DNA of 64,000 nt from Neckera pumila (GCA_963969595.1 OZ018408.1:49539022-49603021); one strand, 5' to 3'. Positions 23,670 to 36,267 are shown, counted from the stretch's first letter. The notes: generated by a model from the sequence alone, not told the origin. Program-made: numbers and translations.

Positions 23670-24939
23670 TCATCGTAAAGAAAATTGGAGACCCTCCAAT
23701 GCCCTGGCAAAGTCATTGTACTTGACCATGTCAAGTTCATTCATAAGGTGGACGCCTCCAAGAGCATTGTCTCTACAAAAAGAATTCAATTCCCATGGCC
23801 TCTCTACGTGCAGATTCTTAAACCACGGGAGAAACTCATTTATGAGGAATCCATCTGTTGCTCCGAGACCCTCAAACGACCACGGATCCAAGAGCACCAC
23901 ATTCATAGGGTCGTTCACGAAGTGCATCTCCGGCTTGACGTCCACAACAATTGTGGTCTTTTTGATGAACATGGAATCAATCAAATTGTGCAATTTTTCT
24001 AATGGCTTTATGTAGAGGACTTTGTCCGACCCTTTTATCTTGTAGTCCTCTAGCCTTCCGTTCCTCCCTCTGCGTTTCAAAATGTTGCATTGTTCTTGGC
24101 CAAGAATGTAACACGGGGATTCTATTCCGTGAAATAGAAACTTGCAAACGAGTTCGGCATAGGATCTCTTCATGGAGCTCCAGATGTGGACGTATGCAAT
24201 GGAGGACAACTCTCGCAAAAAGCTCCTGACATGGGGCCGACAAGTGACCCTCTTAATTTCCAAGGTCTTGTGCTCTACATCAGGGACTACCTCACCGGGA
24301 TCGCATAACCTCCCTTCCTTCAGGTGGTACCTCACAACGTCACACACGCATAGAAGTCCATTTAGATCTAGGATGACGTTGAGCCATTTCTTTGTCAGCC
24401 TAGAAGTGAATGGAGGAAGGTTGTGGCATTCCGCCTCATGGGATCTCTCACTGCTACCCTGCTCATGACGAAAAGAGAAAAATTGCAAATTAAAAGGATG
24501 CACTTCCGACTACAAAATGGGTACTCCACCCGTGCTTTCAAGACAATGAACCACATCCACTAAGGGGAGAAAGCAAAATCAAGAGTGCCAGGTAGAAGAC
24601 CACAGCAAGGACACTCAAACACACACATCACTATGTACATACCGCGTCTTGGACCATGGCAACTAGAGATGCTGTAGTTGTCTCGACCCCGGTTTCCGAC
24701 CGGGGCATTTCTAACTGAAAAGGAGGATTGTGTGGACTGTCCTTCAATAACCCGACGTCTCCACCATCAATAGCATGCTCCTCGACATTCTTTTCCTCAG
24801 GAGATAACGGAGGAATCTCCAGCACCGGATCACCACTAATAGCAATAGACACGTCGAGCACACATGCAAGGGGAATCTCCGGATCCACAGCAGCATTTTG
24901 AGAATTGGATGCCATAGGGAGAGCAACAATTTCAGACAT
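23670..24939 (-). CDS. FCP1/NIF-like HAD-superfamily protein with DLNG motif (two exons)
   Basis: Exon 1 is 24939-24643 (ATG at 24939, 99 codons, Glu/Pro-rich and acidic, donor GCG|GTATGT). Exon 2 is 24458-23670, after acceptor GAGCAG, phase 0 to phase 0. Exon 2 starts a NIF/FCP1-like fold: KKWLNVILDLNGLLC near 24365, RPHVRSFLREL, VHIWSSM, and a C-terminal part with VLLDPWSFEG and a conserved-looking NEFLPWFKNL. True FCP1 phosphatases have DxDxT; here it is DLNGL, as in many plant HAD/NIF-like proteins, so phosphatase activity is doubtful. The reading frame is intact. Total about 361 aa. It lies downstream of the gene at 25191-29441, on the same strand. Confidence 0.7.
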
Positions 24940-25114
24940 CAACGAGCCTGTGGCTGCGACATATCAAGCACAGAAATGATGTGTGAGAAAAAATCATATA
25001 TATTACAGTTTCTCGCTGGGAGATGGAATGTTACATTATATATAGCGCACTAGGAAAGTCTAGCCTATTAGCCTACTCCTGCAATCTGAAATGCCTACGA
25101 ACGTGGAAAGGGAA

Positions 25115-25135
25115 TTCAACTCGAATTGAGTTGAA
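25115..25135. repeat. Palindromic motif, copy 1
   Basis: TTCAACTCG then TTGAGTTGAA. It lies 56 bp beyond the stop of the unknown 3-exon gene, between it and the FCP1-like gene. Confidence 0.75.
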
Positions 25136-26405
25136 GAGGAGGCTGAGAGAGTCACAGGGAAGAACCTAGAGGAATCTCAGTCACAGGCCCCTATGACTGC
25201 TCGGCCTCTAATCCCCGTTTGGCGACATCCGGCGGGACGGGGTCGGTGTTGGTGTCCACAACAACATCCTCCACATCCTCCTCATCCTGCGCTGGAACAT
25301 CCTCTACTTCCTCTAAACCTTGCTCGACAACAACTTCATGGAGCTGATTTGTGCCAGTCTCCGGGGTAGCGCAATCTTGTTCCTCGACCTGCAGAACTGG
25401 ATCCTTGTCTTGTGATCCCTCGGTCCCAGCTCGTAGAGCATCGCCAGACGCTGGGGCAGCATCATTAGTTGCCGCATCCTGCCAAACTGTATCCACCTCC
25501 ATACTATCGGGACGCCGGTCGGATTCGACTTGGTTCGGATTAGAACTTGGCAACGTCTGGGCCAGCAAGTTCTGGGATGTCGACGGCACTCTAGTGAGGA
25601 TCTCCGACCCTGTGCGAGCTTGCCTGGCACTATCGACTGACCCCTAGGGATGATTCGCAATCGCCAGTTGAGGAGTTCCTATAGCTGGATCCAGGGACAT
25701 CAACGGTCTCGCACTGAACATTGTGCTCATGGCCATTGCTGCCACCTTTGATACAATTTCGGGAATACTCTGCATGATCTCCTTGATCATGTTCTTGTTC
25801 TCCCGACGCGCCCACTTGTTTTCCTTCCTTTGCGCCTCACGGTCCTCCTTACGAGCCCTAGCCTCATTCTCATTATTCTTCTGAATGAAGTCCATAATCC
25901 ACTCCTGCAAGAGTGGAGTGGCCGGCGCTGGTAAGTTGGGCTTCCTCTTCGGTGGCACATGCGGACGGGATTCCAGAGTGATATTATGTCTAGCAGATGA
26001 GTCGGATGATCCTCGCATGTCACTACCCTCAGGCACATGCGTCGATTTGCCAACTGCTCCCGGTGTCAACTCCAATACATCATCAGCGTCCGCACCGATG
26101 TTCACAGGAACAAAACTCTCAGACCCCCCAGGAATCTTGATGCAGTTGTCATTGGCTGGTTCCTTCCTCCTCCCGAACAAAGACGGCCCCTTAGCCTCTG
26201 AGGTGGACACACCTTTCCCCTTACTTCCGTCATCTTCGTGCTCTTTGACAAAGGACCCCGACTCAAGGAAATCATCCTTGTCCATACTCTCCGACTCCAA
26301 GCACAAGTTGAGGAAGTCTTCCTTCTTCTTGCTCTCACCAACAAAGAAGTGGTCCAACGACAGCATCTGCATGACAAGACCAAAAGAGCAGTTAGGAAAG
26401 CATGA

Positions 26406-26492
26406 TCAACTCGAACCGAGTTAAAGAAGAATCCATGGCCGCTAGAGATCTAGAGGACGTGCAAACAGGGAGTCAACTCGACCCGAGTTAAA
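26406..26492. repeat. Palindromic motif, two copies in intron 2
   Basis: Copies at 26406-26425 and 26472-26492, both of the form CAACTCG-nnn-CGAGTTAAAG, inside the 181-bp second intron of the unknown gene. Confidence 0.8.
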
Positions 26493-27934
26493 GAGGAGGG
26501 ATTCAGACATCTAAACTATCAGCATCCATGATTGAAGTCAAATTCACCCAAGCAGCAGATATCATCTTTCCTCTTGCAAAATAGGAGACCACCACGTCCC
26601 TCGACGACACAAACAATTGTAGGACGCTCAAATAAAACTCCATGCGGAGCTCCGTGTCATGTATCCAATACTCCACCTCCACATTCTGCCGCTTTATATT
26701 GTAATGCGATTTTGGTGCCACAGCAAATGTTTTAGGAATCTGGCGGGTCTTCATGGCTGCCCCGTTCTTCACCAGAAACAACAATTGGACTGGATCTTTG
26801 GCTTTGGAGCTCCTCTCGGGGACGTTCCCAATGCGCTCGAATGCGGATGGCAGATAATACGCATAGCCAACTGAATACGACTTGCCGAAATCAGATGTCC
26901 TGATGAAACTTTGCAAGTCGACCTCAACATCCTTCTCCACAGCAATCCACAGCCAGACCTCCGGGTTCGTGAGCTCCTCCTCGACATCCTCCTCCAGGAC
27001 GATCATGAAATTGTCGTAGTACGAAGCATTGGTGTCCTTGTTTATAACTCCAGGGATATTCCTGAAGTCGATGACCGCCAGCTTTACCCTGGATTGCGAG
27101 GACTCATCCCATACAGCAACGTCCCACTCTCCGAGCTCATCATTGTCCATATCATAGGGCCTGAAGAACGCCTTAGCTTTAGGCTTCACAAATTTGCCCT
27201 TGCTCGCCAAGAAGACTGTGAAGAACTCTTTTGCTGTAACTGACAATTCCTCCAGCGTCTTCTTTTTATTCGACGGCATCTTCACCTGAGAGAAGAAGTG
27301 TTCCCCTGGACTTATGAGCAACATGTTCTTCATGGCCTTGTTTACGTTGTAATCCCGCTTGAAGGCCTTCCATGCCTTCTTCCTCGGATTTCCCTCGTTG
27401 TCAAAGAGCTTCAGCTTTGGATCCAGGTGATGCAGTTGTATCTTTACAGCAGCCTTCCTCTTTACCCTCTCAAGCCAGTCCTTTGCGGAGTAGTAGTCAG
27501 GGAGGACAGACTTTGGTGCCCTCATGACAACTTTCGGATGTCCTGTAGTCCGCTGAGGAGATCTGTGAAGGATATGCAGCGCGAGCCTCCTCAAATCGTC
27601 TTGTGTGCAGTTCCCAATGCACTTGAAGAACTCATGAGTCATCACGCCATCCTTTGCCAAGTCCCAGCCTTTGCAAAACCTGAACTTCATGAGCAAATCT
27701 GGATCGATAAGCTCTCCCTGAGCTTGGCTTGAGATGACCTCCGCCCATAGGTCATAGACATCCTGCTGAGCTGTAATTAGCTTGATTTCATTGTGGATGT
27801 CTAGCTCCCTCTGGTTCTTCTTGCTCAGGTACCCCTGATTCTTCTTAATGTCAATCATGGCAAACCTCAGCTTGATTGCGTTCTTGAATTCCTGCACATC
27901 CAGGTCCAGCATACACGTCCTGTCAGCGACGGAA

Positions 27935-28012
27935 CTTAACTCAAGACGAGTTAAATTAATTGGAATGAACTGACCTCAATAGAATTACAAGTTAACTCGA
28001 GACAAGTTAAAG
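27935..28012. repeat. Palindromic motif, two copies in intron 1
   Basis: Copies at 27935-27956 (TTAACTCAAG, CGAGTTAAAT) and 27990-28012 (TTAACTCGAG, CAAGTTAAAG) inside the 134-bp first intron of the unknown gene. The two copies make up about a third of the intron. Confidence 0.8.
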
Positions 28013-29468
28013 CTAGCGGACTTACAGCAAAGAGCCTCTTTTTGTTGCCGTCAGCCCTTGACTTCTTTGCCGGTGTTACGGCCTTCTCCAAAGCTGTGGG
28101 CTCTCTTGGAGGCAGTGGGGATCCCATACTCGTCCAGACGAACCTGGATGCCAGGATGTTGGTGGACTAGGTTGGCATGAAGTTGTCAAAGTGGTTCACC
28201 TGATTGTAGTAGGCCGACACTTTCCTGATTAGGCTGTCGTCTTTGTGCCACACAACAAAGCACTCCCATTTCAGAAACTTAGCCTTCTTATCGTCGAGCA
28301 CCTTATTCATTTTCTGCATTCTCTTCGACGCTTCTATGCAGAACTTCTCGGCTTGAACTTCCTCAAACTTTTCAGGCTTCGTCATAACAAGCTGCGGATA
28401 TGCACAAAGCGTCATCTTTTTGTCAGGGTCACGCATGTTGATGAGGTAATTCAGGATCTTCTGAACACCTTGCTCTTCCAATACTTGGATGTTGAGTGTT
28501 TGTGGTGGTGTCTCTAGCTGATCAATTGAAATCTCAAACTTGTGCCCAATCTTTGATATGTACAGCTTTGTGCATGCCGACCAGTACTCTGCAAAGTGTT
28601 TGCATGCTTCCTCGTAGTCGATCTCCTTCACGATTCCGCCGAGGTCTTGCGGGATATCTACAAGCTCTGAGGCCATGCTACTCTCGGGCACCAGGAGGTT
28701 CTTCGAATTGGTCTTCTTTTCCTTCCCTTTTGGTGCAGGTGGTGGGGTCTTTGAAGGTTCCCCTCTGCCAAAGCGATACGTCTGCTTCATGCAAGTGTGG
28801 CTCCTACTCGTCTCCGGGGTCACCATGACGAGGGATCCCTGGCTTCTTCCTTGACTGCTGTAATCTTTGATCAAGGACAGGGGCTGCATCCTCAGGGACT
28901 TGTTCTTCAACTCCATCTTCATGTGGTCAAATCCCTTGATCAGGCCATTAACTCTTGAAGCTAGAGTGACGGATGTTAGAGGACTCCCATCTTTTGCTTT
29001 CCACCTCTTCTCCTTCATATGCTGCTCAATCTCTTTCTGCAGCCCCTGGTAGCTCGTCCCTTCTAGTGTCCTGTAGTAGTCGGAGACACTAAAGGTGATC
29101 TATCTGCTGTTTACCACATACAAGAAGATGTACTCCTCAATCTGATTTGGCTCCTGCATCCTACAGCAGACGAATATTAAACCGTTCAGCCCTGTGGTGA
29201 CCTCTTTTACAACCTCCGTAAGTGTGACCGGCAGGTTGTCCTTGACCTTTTTGTACTTCGTCATGAAGGACAGGTTCGAGTTCATAGGGACAAGAGCGAG
29301 TGTCTAGTGGTCGACTTCTTCAGGTTCCTTCCACTCCCAGCATTCCCCAAGCATGTCGGTCTCCCCGTACTTGTCTCTGTTCTTGTCAGGAATCTCAAAG
29401 CGCTTCAGGTAAACCTCTAGTCCCTTGGTCTGTGCCTCCATTTCTGCAAGTCCAGGACAAGAGCACAT

Positions 29469-30130
29469 GTTAACTTGAACCGAGTTAAAACCAGGAGATC
29501 TCCACTGACAGCACTTTATTGTCCTACTTATTATTCTTGGTAAATCCAGTTATACCAAACGCCTATTTATGACGCCCTCTGTTATCCGAGTGAAGATCGT
29601 CTATCCTAGACCATCGGGAGTTCTCTAACTTGGTGAACTCGTCACAGGGCTGACGTCTTTGGTTCTCTTTACACGATTCATATCGGAGGGCCTTTTAACT
29701 CGAGATGAGTTAAACCTTCTTACCGGATGTTGATGTTTGTGTATTCCTATGCCTTCTATGTCTTTGGTTAATAATTTAGCAGTCTTGTCTCTTGTCGAAT
29801 TAGCTTTAGCTGCTGAACCTTCTTGATTGTAGGGTCTGGGAAGTGATTTTTAACTCGAGCCGAGTTAAAGCTGTTGGTTTTTTCCGCAGCTTCGGTTTTT
29901 TTTCTATGTTCGTATGTCTTTGGTGTTGGTGTGCCGCTCTTGTTTGAGATGAAACTTCCATTTCTTGAAGCCTCTTATCTCGTCTTGAGTTAAATTTTTG
30001 TAACTCGCTACCTTAATTATGGTATCTATCGAGTTAAACTTCCGTCGAGTTAAATACGCGTCGACTGAAACCTACATTTTTGGGGTTATTACAGACATTT
30101 CTACATTTAACTCGACGGAAGTTTAACTTG
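29469..30130. repeat. Cluster of palindromic motifs upstream of the unknown gene
   Basis: Copies at 29469-29490, 29693-29715, 29848-29870 and 29974-29994. There is also an inverted pair of half-site doublets at 30031-30054 and 30105-30129, separated by 50 bp, which would itself form a hairpin. All lie upstream of the ATG at 29441, where a promoter and 5' untranslated region are expected. Confidence 0.8.
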
Positions 30131-31060
30131 TATGTAGCAATGGATATAGAAAACTGCAAAATTTGAATACCAGAACTGGAAATCAATTCAAAATATACCT
30201 AACGCAAGCAATAAATGCAAATCCTAGTGACAAGACTAATGCAATCAGCAAAAACTCAAGAAACCAGAAACAAAATGCAAGAATTCAACTACGAAACCTA
30301 AACCAAAACCAGAAGACTGTTGAATCCAATTGAGCACCCAGACCTCAAACATCCAATTTTGAGAAAACCACTTCCACAACTAGGTCGCCCAGCAAAATCA
30401 AAACTCTAAGCTGCAACAAAAACCACTGCACCACAATGCATGTATGTGGGAACCTTACGGAAGCAGCACGTCCACAAGCACAAGCACAAGCAATTACGTT
30501 CAGTGCAGCAATCCACAAGCACAAGCAATTACGTTCAGTGCAGCAATCCACAAGCACAAGCAATTACATTCAGTGCACGAAGTCGCCTCTACAGAATGAA
30601 AACAAACAAGAACTCTTGTCCAGCACGTACCAGCCAAGCTCCACCAAAACCCGCAGTCCCATATACAATGACGCAAGAGCTCCACCAAAAACCCCAGCAA
30701 GAGCTCCCGCCTACACAAAGAGGCAAGACAGACACCACGCCAAAGTCGCCCAGCTCCACCTCCACGCCTTGGCGACACACCACAAAGCGCGCCCAGGTCA
30801 CCCAGAAGGAGGTTGACAAGTAGAAATCTGGAACCCCAGAAATCAAAGTCAGCGCAAGTTGCAGCAGAAATGAAGGAAGCTGACGCAAAAACACGCAAAA
30901 ACTGGGAAAAGCACGAAATCACGAAAGGAATGAAGTTGCACAAGAGTTCCTAAGAATGGCAGATCAGGGCCAGGGTTTCCAGACAACAGCACCGCGCCGC
31001 CCATTGCGAACCCTAAATCGTGGCCCTTTGACCGTGGCCCATTCACCGTGGCCTTATGTC
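30131..31060 (-). other. Promoter/5'-leader-like sequence with a 35-bp tandem repeat
   Basis: Three copies of a 35-bp unit lie at about 30478-30580 (CAAGCACAAGCAATTACGTT in each). To the right, the minus strand reads TTTAGGGTTCGCAATGGGC, like a plant translation start. It opens 50 codons from about 31004 (MGGAVLLSGNPGPDLPFL) ending at 30849. I cannot connect it to a downstream exon. It may be a 5' exon of the unknown gene. The overlapping 126-147-codon frames here are repeat translations. Confidence 0.3.
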
Positions 31061-32110
31061 ACTTTAACACCTAAAGTTCCATGACTGTGTTTTCACCAAG
31101 AACCCTCAAAAAGTGTCATTTTTAGTACAAACACCAAATTTTTGGAAAAAAACTTACAATTACATGTGTCAGCAAAATTCATTAAGACCATTTTTTTGGC
31201 CCTGCACAAACTCACTTATCAATGAAAAAATGTCCCAAATGATGGTGCTTGTTTGGATTCTTTTTTCCTTGATAAAAAGGCTACATGCCCAAAAAATTTC
31301 ACTTCATTTGGAATTGTAAAACACATAGGAAAAAAATAGAAAGTGCATAGCAGTAAATAAGGATTCAAAATACAAAATTGTCAAGAATTTAATTATGACA
31401 TTGAAAAATTCTAATCCTACAATTGCAATGGTGTAATAAATAATCTACATCCTTTGATTTTATTTTTTGCAACGAATATTGAAAAATGAATAAGATGAAG
31501 GACTTCAAAATTTAATTTGGAGTCAAGAATCCAGAACTGCCCACAAACTAAAAATCTTCATAACTTTTGACTCATAGATCAAAATGGGTGGATTCCAAGC
31601 TTTTTACGTACATATAACTCTAGAAAACCAATTTGAAGTTGGTGTTTTCAAAAAAAGTGAATTCTTTTTATTTGCCCAGACTGCCTAGTTAGAAAAAATA
31701 GTAATATATTAGGTCATAACTGTTGACTCACATTTCCAAATGTGATGAAATTCAGTGCGTACAAAAGATAGTAATAGATTAGGCCATATACGTACATGTG
31801 ACAATAGATCATTTACATCTTATGCTGAAATTTAAATAAAATGTCCATGCAAGGATTATTTTTCAGTTGCACTTATTTAATGACATTTGGAAATGTGAGT
31901 CAAAAGTTATGGCCTAATATGTGGGTTTTTTTGGTAACTGGGCAGATAGAGGAAATTAAAAAGCATACCTTTTTTCAGAAATAAAACTTTGAAATTTGTT
32001 TTCCGGACTTATATACACGTAAAAAACTTTGAACAATTCCATTCTGATCAATGAGTCAAAAGTTATGAAGGTTTAGGAATGGTTTTACCAAAGACATTTG
32101 GAAATTCACG
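31061..32110. mobile_element. AT-rich fold-back element
   Basis: It begins TTAACACCTAAAG, like the other AT-rich elements. 31545-31756 and 31870-32085 are long inverted copies of each other (shared TTCATAACTTTTGACTCAT, TTTTTACGT and GACTCACATTTCCAAATG, in opposite order) with a loop of about 115 bp. It could be one fold-back element or two copies head to head. 32110-33576 is AT-rich with no supported gene. Confidence 0.55.
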
Positions 32111-33576
32111 CTTAGAACTTGCCAATTTAGACAAATAATCTTTGCAGCATTCTGGAACATTCGTGCAATTGCTCATTTTTGAAAAATACTGCACAAAATG
32201 TAGGTCTCAAATAGTAGTTTGACCTCAATCGAGTACTTTTACTTAATATCTTTAAGTAGTGTATGCACACTGGATGATTTTCATGGAGAGTAGCCCATCC
32301 TTAATTATAAGCTTAAGTTATTCAATCTTTTATGTGAGAGAAGTCCAATAATTATAGAGCATCTCGTTTTGTGGAACAAATCTGAAGAGTTCATATAGGG
32401 ATTTTTATGTATCGTTTAAAACAGTTCTGCCAATTTTTCTTCAAAGAAACCTATTATTTAATTATATGCTAAAATTAAAATTGTGCCATTCTTGAAGACA
32501 ATATTACAATTTCTTTTCTTACACTTCATATATATACGAATTTCTAAAATTTGGAAGTCAATGTAAGGAAATGAAAGTATAAAATGAAACTGGAAAAAAG
32601 GTTTTAGGATTTACGGTCTTTCTAACAACTAAAAGACAGCTGCAATAACTGTACGGTAAGTTGAATAGGCACTTTGTGCCATCTTTGAAGTGTTTGAGTT
32701 TGAGGTCAGCAATTATGAAGACTATTGACCACAACTATAAAGCAAAGAGAAATATAATTGTGCAAATCTACAATTAATCATATGGAAAGAAAAGCTATAA
32801 AATTATTTTTTATATAATTCAATTGAAATACCATGTATCATATAATTGAAGGAATTTATTTTGTGCTTCCAACAATATATCAATTTGAGTTTCAATAATT
32901 TATAAAAAGCAGTGACTGAAACTTCTAGCAGGTTGGACTTCACTTTATAATTTGTGGACACAATTCAAATATGCTAAGAATGTTTCTTAGTACTAATAAC
33001 GCTTGGATTAAAATTAGATTTTTTGGACAAAATTTGAATTTCCTAAAAAGGTTTAGATGTGCTGAAACGATAGCATTGATAAACCAGCTTGCTACGAAGC
33101 TGGCATCATTAAAGACATTGATTGTAATGACAAACAATGGTAGACCAAGAAGCACATGTACAAAAATTCATTCCATGGAAAATGTTCATGAAAATCACAA
33201 CTGCATTTCATTTTGGGCACTTTCATTCCTTTTTTGAAATGCCATGCATCGAAGAGCATGAACCATTTGGATTTTTTTTTTAAATACAGTCCACACAAAT
33301 GCTTATCAAGTACCATACAAATGGACTCCAAAGTTTGGAGTGGATCACTATATATATACTCTATACCCCAGCCTGTGTAACAAAGGGTATAGAATGTACA
33401 TACAATGATCCACTAAAGATTCTTTAGAAGACTATTTATCGCTCTAGCAATTACAAAAGGGATCCTATTATAAAATTGGACCCTGCACTTTAATGACAAC
33501 CAATATCAGAAGCCATAGAGTTTGAATTTAAAGGGCTTAATAAAACAAAACCTTAAATCCTAAGACTTGTTTAAAG

Positions 33577-33581
33577 ATTAC
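33577..33581. repeat. Target-site duplication ATTAC, left copy (element 2)
   Basis: ATTAC precedes TGTGGGAGCACG at 33582 and is repeated at 38890-38894. Confidence 0.85.
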
Positions 33582-34065
33582 TGTGGGAGCACGCAATGTC
33601 ATTATTTAGAAATCCGAATTAGTTTAGGATCAATTCCGTAAATATTTTTGAAATTTTGTAGTAGTGGAACCGTGAACCGGAACATTTAGTAGAAACTAGG
33701 TAGTCGGGAAGTTCCGACTCACAGAAACTTGTAGAAGAAGTAAGAAACGGACTTTTACCGGAATCCGGAAACCGGAAGGAGATCCGGATTCTGGCAAACC
33801 TACGAACTAGGGGTCTGGCCTACGGAAACTAGGGATCCGTTTGAAAAAGGCAGCGCATTAAATGACCGAACCAACGGGTGTCGGTCACTGGCCGGGTACT
33901 TAAGTGGATGATCTTCTCATTCTTCTCCCTCTTTCTTCCGCTCGAGGAGGTGTGTGCTTGCAGGTTTTGGAGCGCGTTTTCTCTTAGAAGAGTGAAAGAG
34001 TGGTGAGTTAGGCCGGATAGGGAGAGAAGGAAAGGAGGGTGCCGATTGCACCGGATTAGAGTTCA

Positions 34066-36127
34066 ATGGCGGAAACGTCAGCACAGGGGCAGAAGACAGT
34101 TCCGTCTGTCAAACTCTTATACCCGATCGTTCCATCTGATCCCGGTGAACGTTTAGAGTTAGAGGAAGATCTGTCCAGACTAGGGTGTATAGGGTTCATC
34201 CGGAAACCCTGGACGGTGAGGAGCGAGGATTTTCTTCGGGAGTTAGTTTTTGGGGCGCCGAACCAGTTTGAGCCGACGCCAAGGGGGCGGTTATCATCCT
34301 GGACGGAAGGGATGTGGGCGGAAACTTACGGGTTGACGCAGTCCGGATCCGGAAGCGCAACCCGGACGGACAAGTTTCATGAAGGAAAGTTCAAGAAGCC
34401 ACCGCACCACAAGGGGGTTTCTCCGTTAGTGACTGTATCAATGAGCATCATAGGAGGTTATTGAATTTCCTGATTCCCATAGTATATCCGGAAAAACCAA
34501 CGAGAGTTACGGTCACAGTCGCGAATACGATTTTCGGAGCACTGGAAGGCCGGGTCGTGAACTGGGCAGGCCTAATTCACCAGAAGGTCAAGAAGATGGC
34601 GATGGCGGTCGAGAAGGCCAAGCAGAGTCCAGTTAGTACGTACTTGTTCCACCTGTATCATTATTATGATTACATGACCCCGCCGGAACAAGTTGCGTAT
34701 GAGACCGGAATGCAAATCCTGAAATACGGATTCACGGAGGAGTTGAAGCCGACGGGAAAAGCGACCGAAGAAGAAGAAGAAGAGGAGGAGCATCCGGAAT
34801 TGAAGCCGCTGGAGAAGAAGAAGAGGCATAAGGTAACCAATCCGGACTCACGAAGAGCGAGTGGACGTGCCGGAATCGAATGGACGTGCCGGAATCGAAT
34901 CCGGCCCTGACCCAGTCGTCGCCGGAGTATACCAATGTCTCCGACTTCTATGATGCCGGAGCCCGATGGATGGCACAGTGCCGGAAGATGCACGCTGAGA
35001 TGGCAAGGGTGATCACAGGCGTGGCCAGCGAATTGAACGTTGAGACAGATCAGATCTTCAACGAAATCCGGAAGAGACCTGATCCGGCACTACTCCAAGA
35101 GAAGGACAAGGAGATCGCACTGCTGAAGGCAGAACGGGATCACTACAAGAACAAGTTTTACTGGACGGAGGGACAGTTGATCTCAGCCCAGAAGAAGGAG
35201 ACGGATGCCCTGAAGCTCGTCCGGGATTTAAAAGGGTTGGTAGAACAACCGGAACATCTGGTCATCCGGTCCACGCTCTTCACGAAGAAACTTGATACCG
35301 ACGGCATTGTCACCGGATCTCGAGTGTTGCAAGTCTTGGTCGATTACAAGGCCAAGATGAAGACCATTTTCGACGAGATGCAGCAGTTGCTGAGACCTCT
35401 GGATGTGGCCAAGAACGAGTTTGGGCCACTTCCGGATATCTTCATGGAGTCGCCGGTCAAGTATGGAGCTGGAACTTCCGGAACAAAAGAAGATCCAGGC
35501 TTGAAGTCTCTCTTCAAGCTGCCCCAGGTACCTTCCTCGGGTCAATTCCAGAAGTGGGGAACGGTGAATACTTTTAGTCCTTCCTCACAGTCTTCGACGG
35601 GATCCAGAAAAATAGGGCAGAGATTGCCAATCCGGAGGGACCTCTTAGAAGGTATGGGAACAATAAATCCGACAAGGGAGCATCCGGAGAAATTCCCCCA
35701 CATGGCGGAGGCATCACCACCACGGAGGACACAATTGATCGATTTGGGAGATCCGGCTCCAGAGGCGAGACCGGAACTCAAGCCGGAAACCCGGAAGAAC
35801 ACAAAGACGGAAATAGTGGAGGTCGAATTCTCGGATCCAGAAGAAGAACTGGAGTTGGTAGAACCTGGGAAGCAACTCAAACTCCGGAAGTCGGAGAAGC
35901 GGAAGCCGGAAGGTAAGAAGCCAGCAAAGCAAGAGATCGAAAACTCTGAATCCGGTGAGTTTGAATCCGCTACTGAGTCTGAGGAGGATACGGATGAAGA
36001 GGAGACGTCTTCTGCGACCCGGCAGAATCCGCCTCCAGCTGCCAAGATGACACCAGCCAAGGGTTCCGATAAACCAACAACCAAGCAAGGAGCCGGGAGT
36101 TCAAAGAAGTCTCGGATGACCAAGTAG
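34066..36127 (+). pseudogene. Element 2 ORF: plant transposon-protein-like domain, coiled coil and acidic tail (two frameshifts)
   Basis: The ATG is at 34066. The first frame (to about 34411) has GCIGFI, PWTVRSEDFLREL and GMWAETYG. A 1-base loss in a G run at about 34411 shifts to the second frame (34461-34910) with YPEKPTRVTVTVANTIFGAL, FHLYHYYDY and an acidic run of eight Glu. A 20-bp tandem duplication at 34863-34902 shifts again to the third frame (34880-36127), a 400-codon charged region with YKNKFYWTEGQ, EDPGLKSLFKLP and a Glu/Ser/Lys tail ending in TAG at 36125-36127. Apart from these two lesions the whole ORF of about 680 codons is open, so it is the best-preserved family copy here. 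Confidence 0.75.
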
Positions 36128-36267
36128 TTCAAAGGGGACTACTTGTGGAGGTGGATTAGAATTTAGTTAGTTAGTTCCGGAACCAGAATCCTAACGTGGG
36201 CCCGGGTTCCGGAAGTTTAGGGATAAGGACTTTCCGGGTTAATTGGGATTTCCTTAGTGTGTGTGTG

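Larger units (their letters stand above)
25191..29441 (-). pseudogene. Large 3-exon gene of unknown function in the giant element
   Basis: Exon 1 is 29441-28026 (ATG at 29441, donor GCT|GTAAGT). Exon 2 is 27891-26548 (acceptor GTGCAG, donor TGG|GTGAAT). Exon 3 is 26366-25191 (acceptor CATGCAG). All junctions are phase 0 and lengths fit: 472, 448 and 392 codons. Exon 1 carries KYKKVKDNL, a Lys/Pro-rich linker and WECFVVWHKDD. Exon 2 is a compact mixed domain (HHLDPKLKLFDNEGN, YDMDNDELGEWDVAVWDE). Exon 3 is charged, with a basic coiled coil (KEDREAQRKENKWARRENKN) and an acidic tail. In-frame TAG codons at about 29309, 29102 and 28169 (exon 1) and 25643 (exon 3) make it a pseudogene, or all are read through. 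No family is recognised. Both introns consist largely of the palindromic motif. Confidence 0.5.

Noticed and set aside
23294..23725. Plus-strand ORF of 143 codons
   Set aside because: It overlaps the 3' end of the FCP1-like gene and has no start context or motif. The minus-strand frame there is equally open, so neither is claimed.
25885..26424. Plus-strand ORF of 179 codons
   Set aside because: It is the antisense shadow of exon 3 of the unknown minus-strand gene, which has matching splice sites and protein-like composition.
26911..27732. Plus-strand ORFs of 110 and 144 codons
   Set aside because: They are shadows of exon 2 of the minus-strand gene.
30436..30943. Three overlapping ORFs of 126-147 codons
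   Set aside because: Part is a 35-bp tandem repeat that stays open in several frames. There is no conserved motif and no good splice context.
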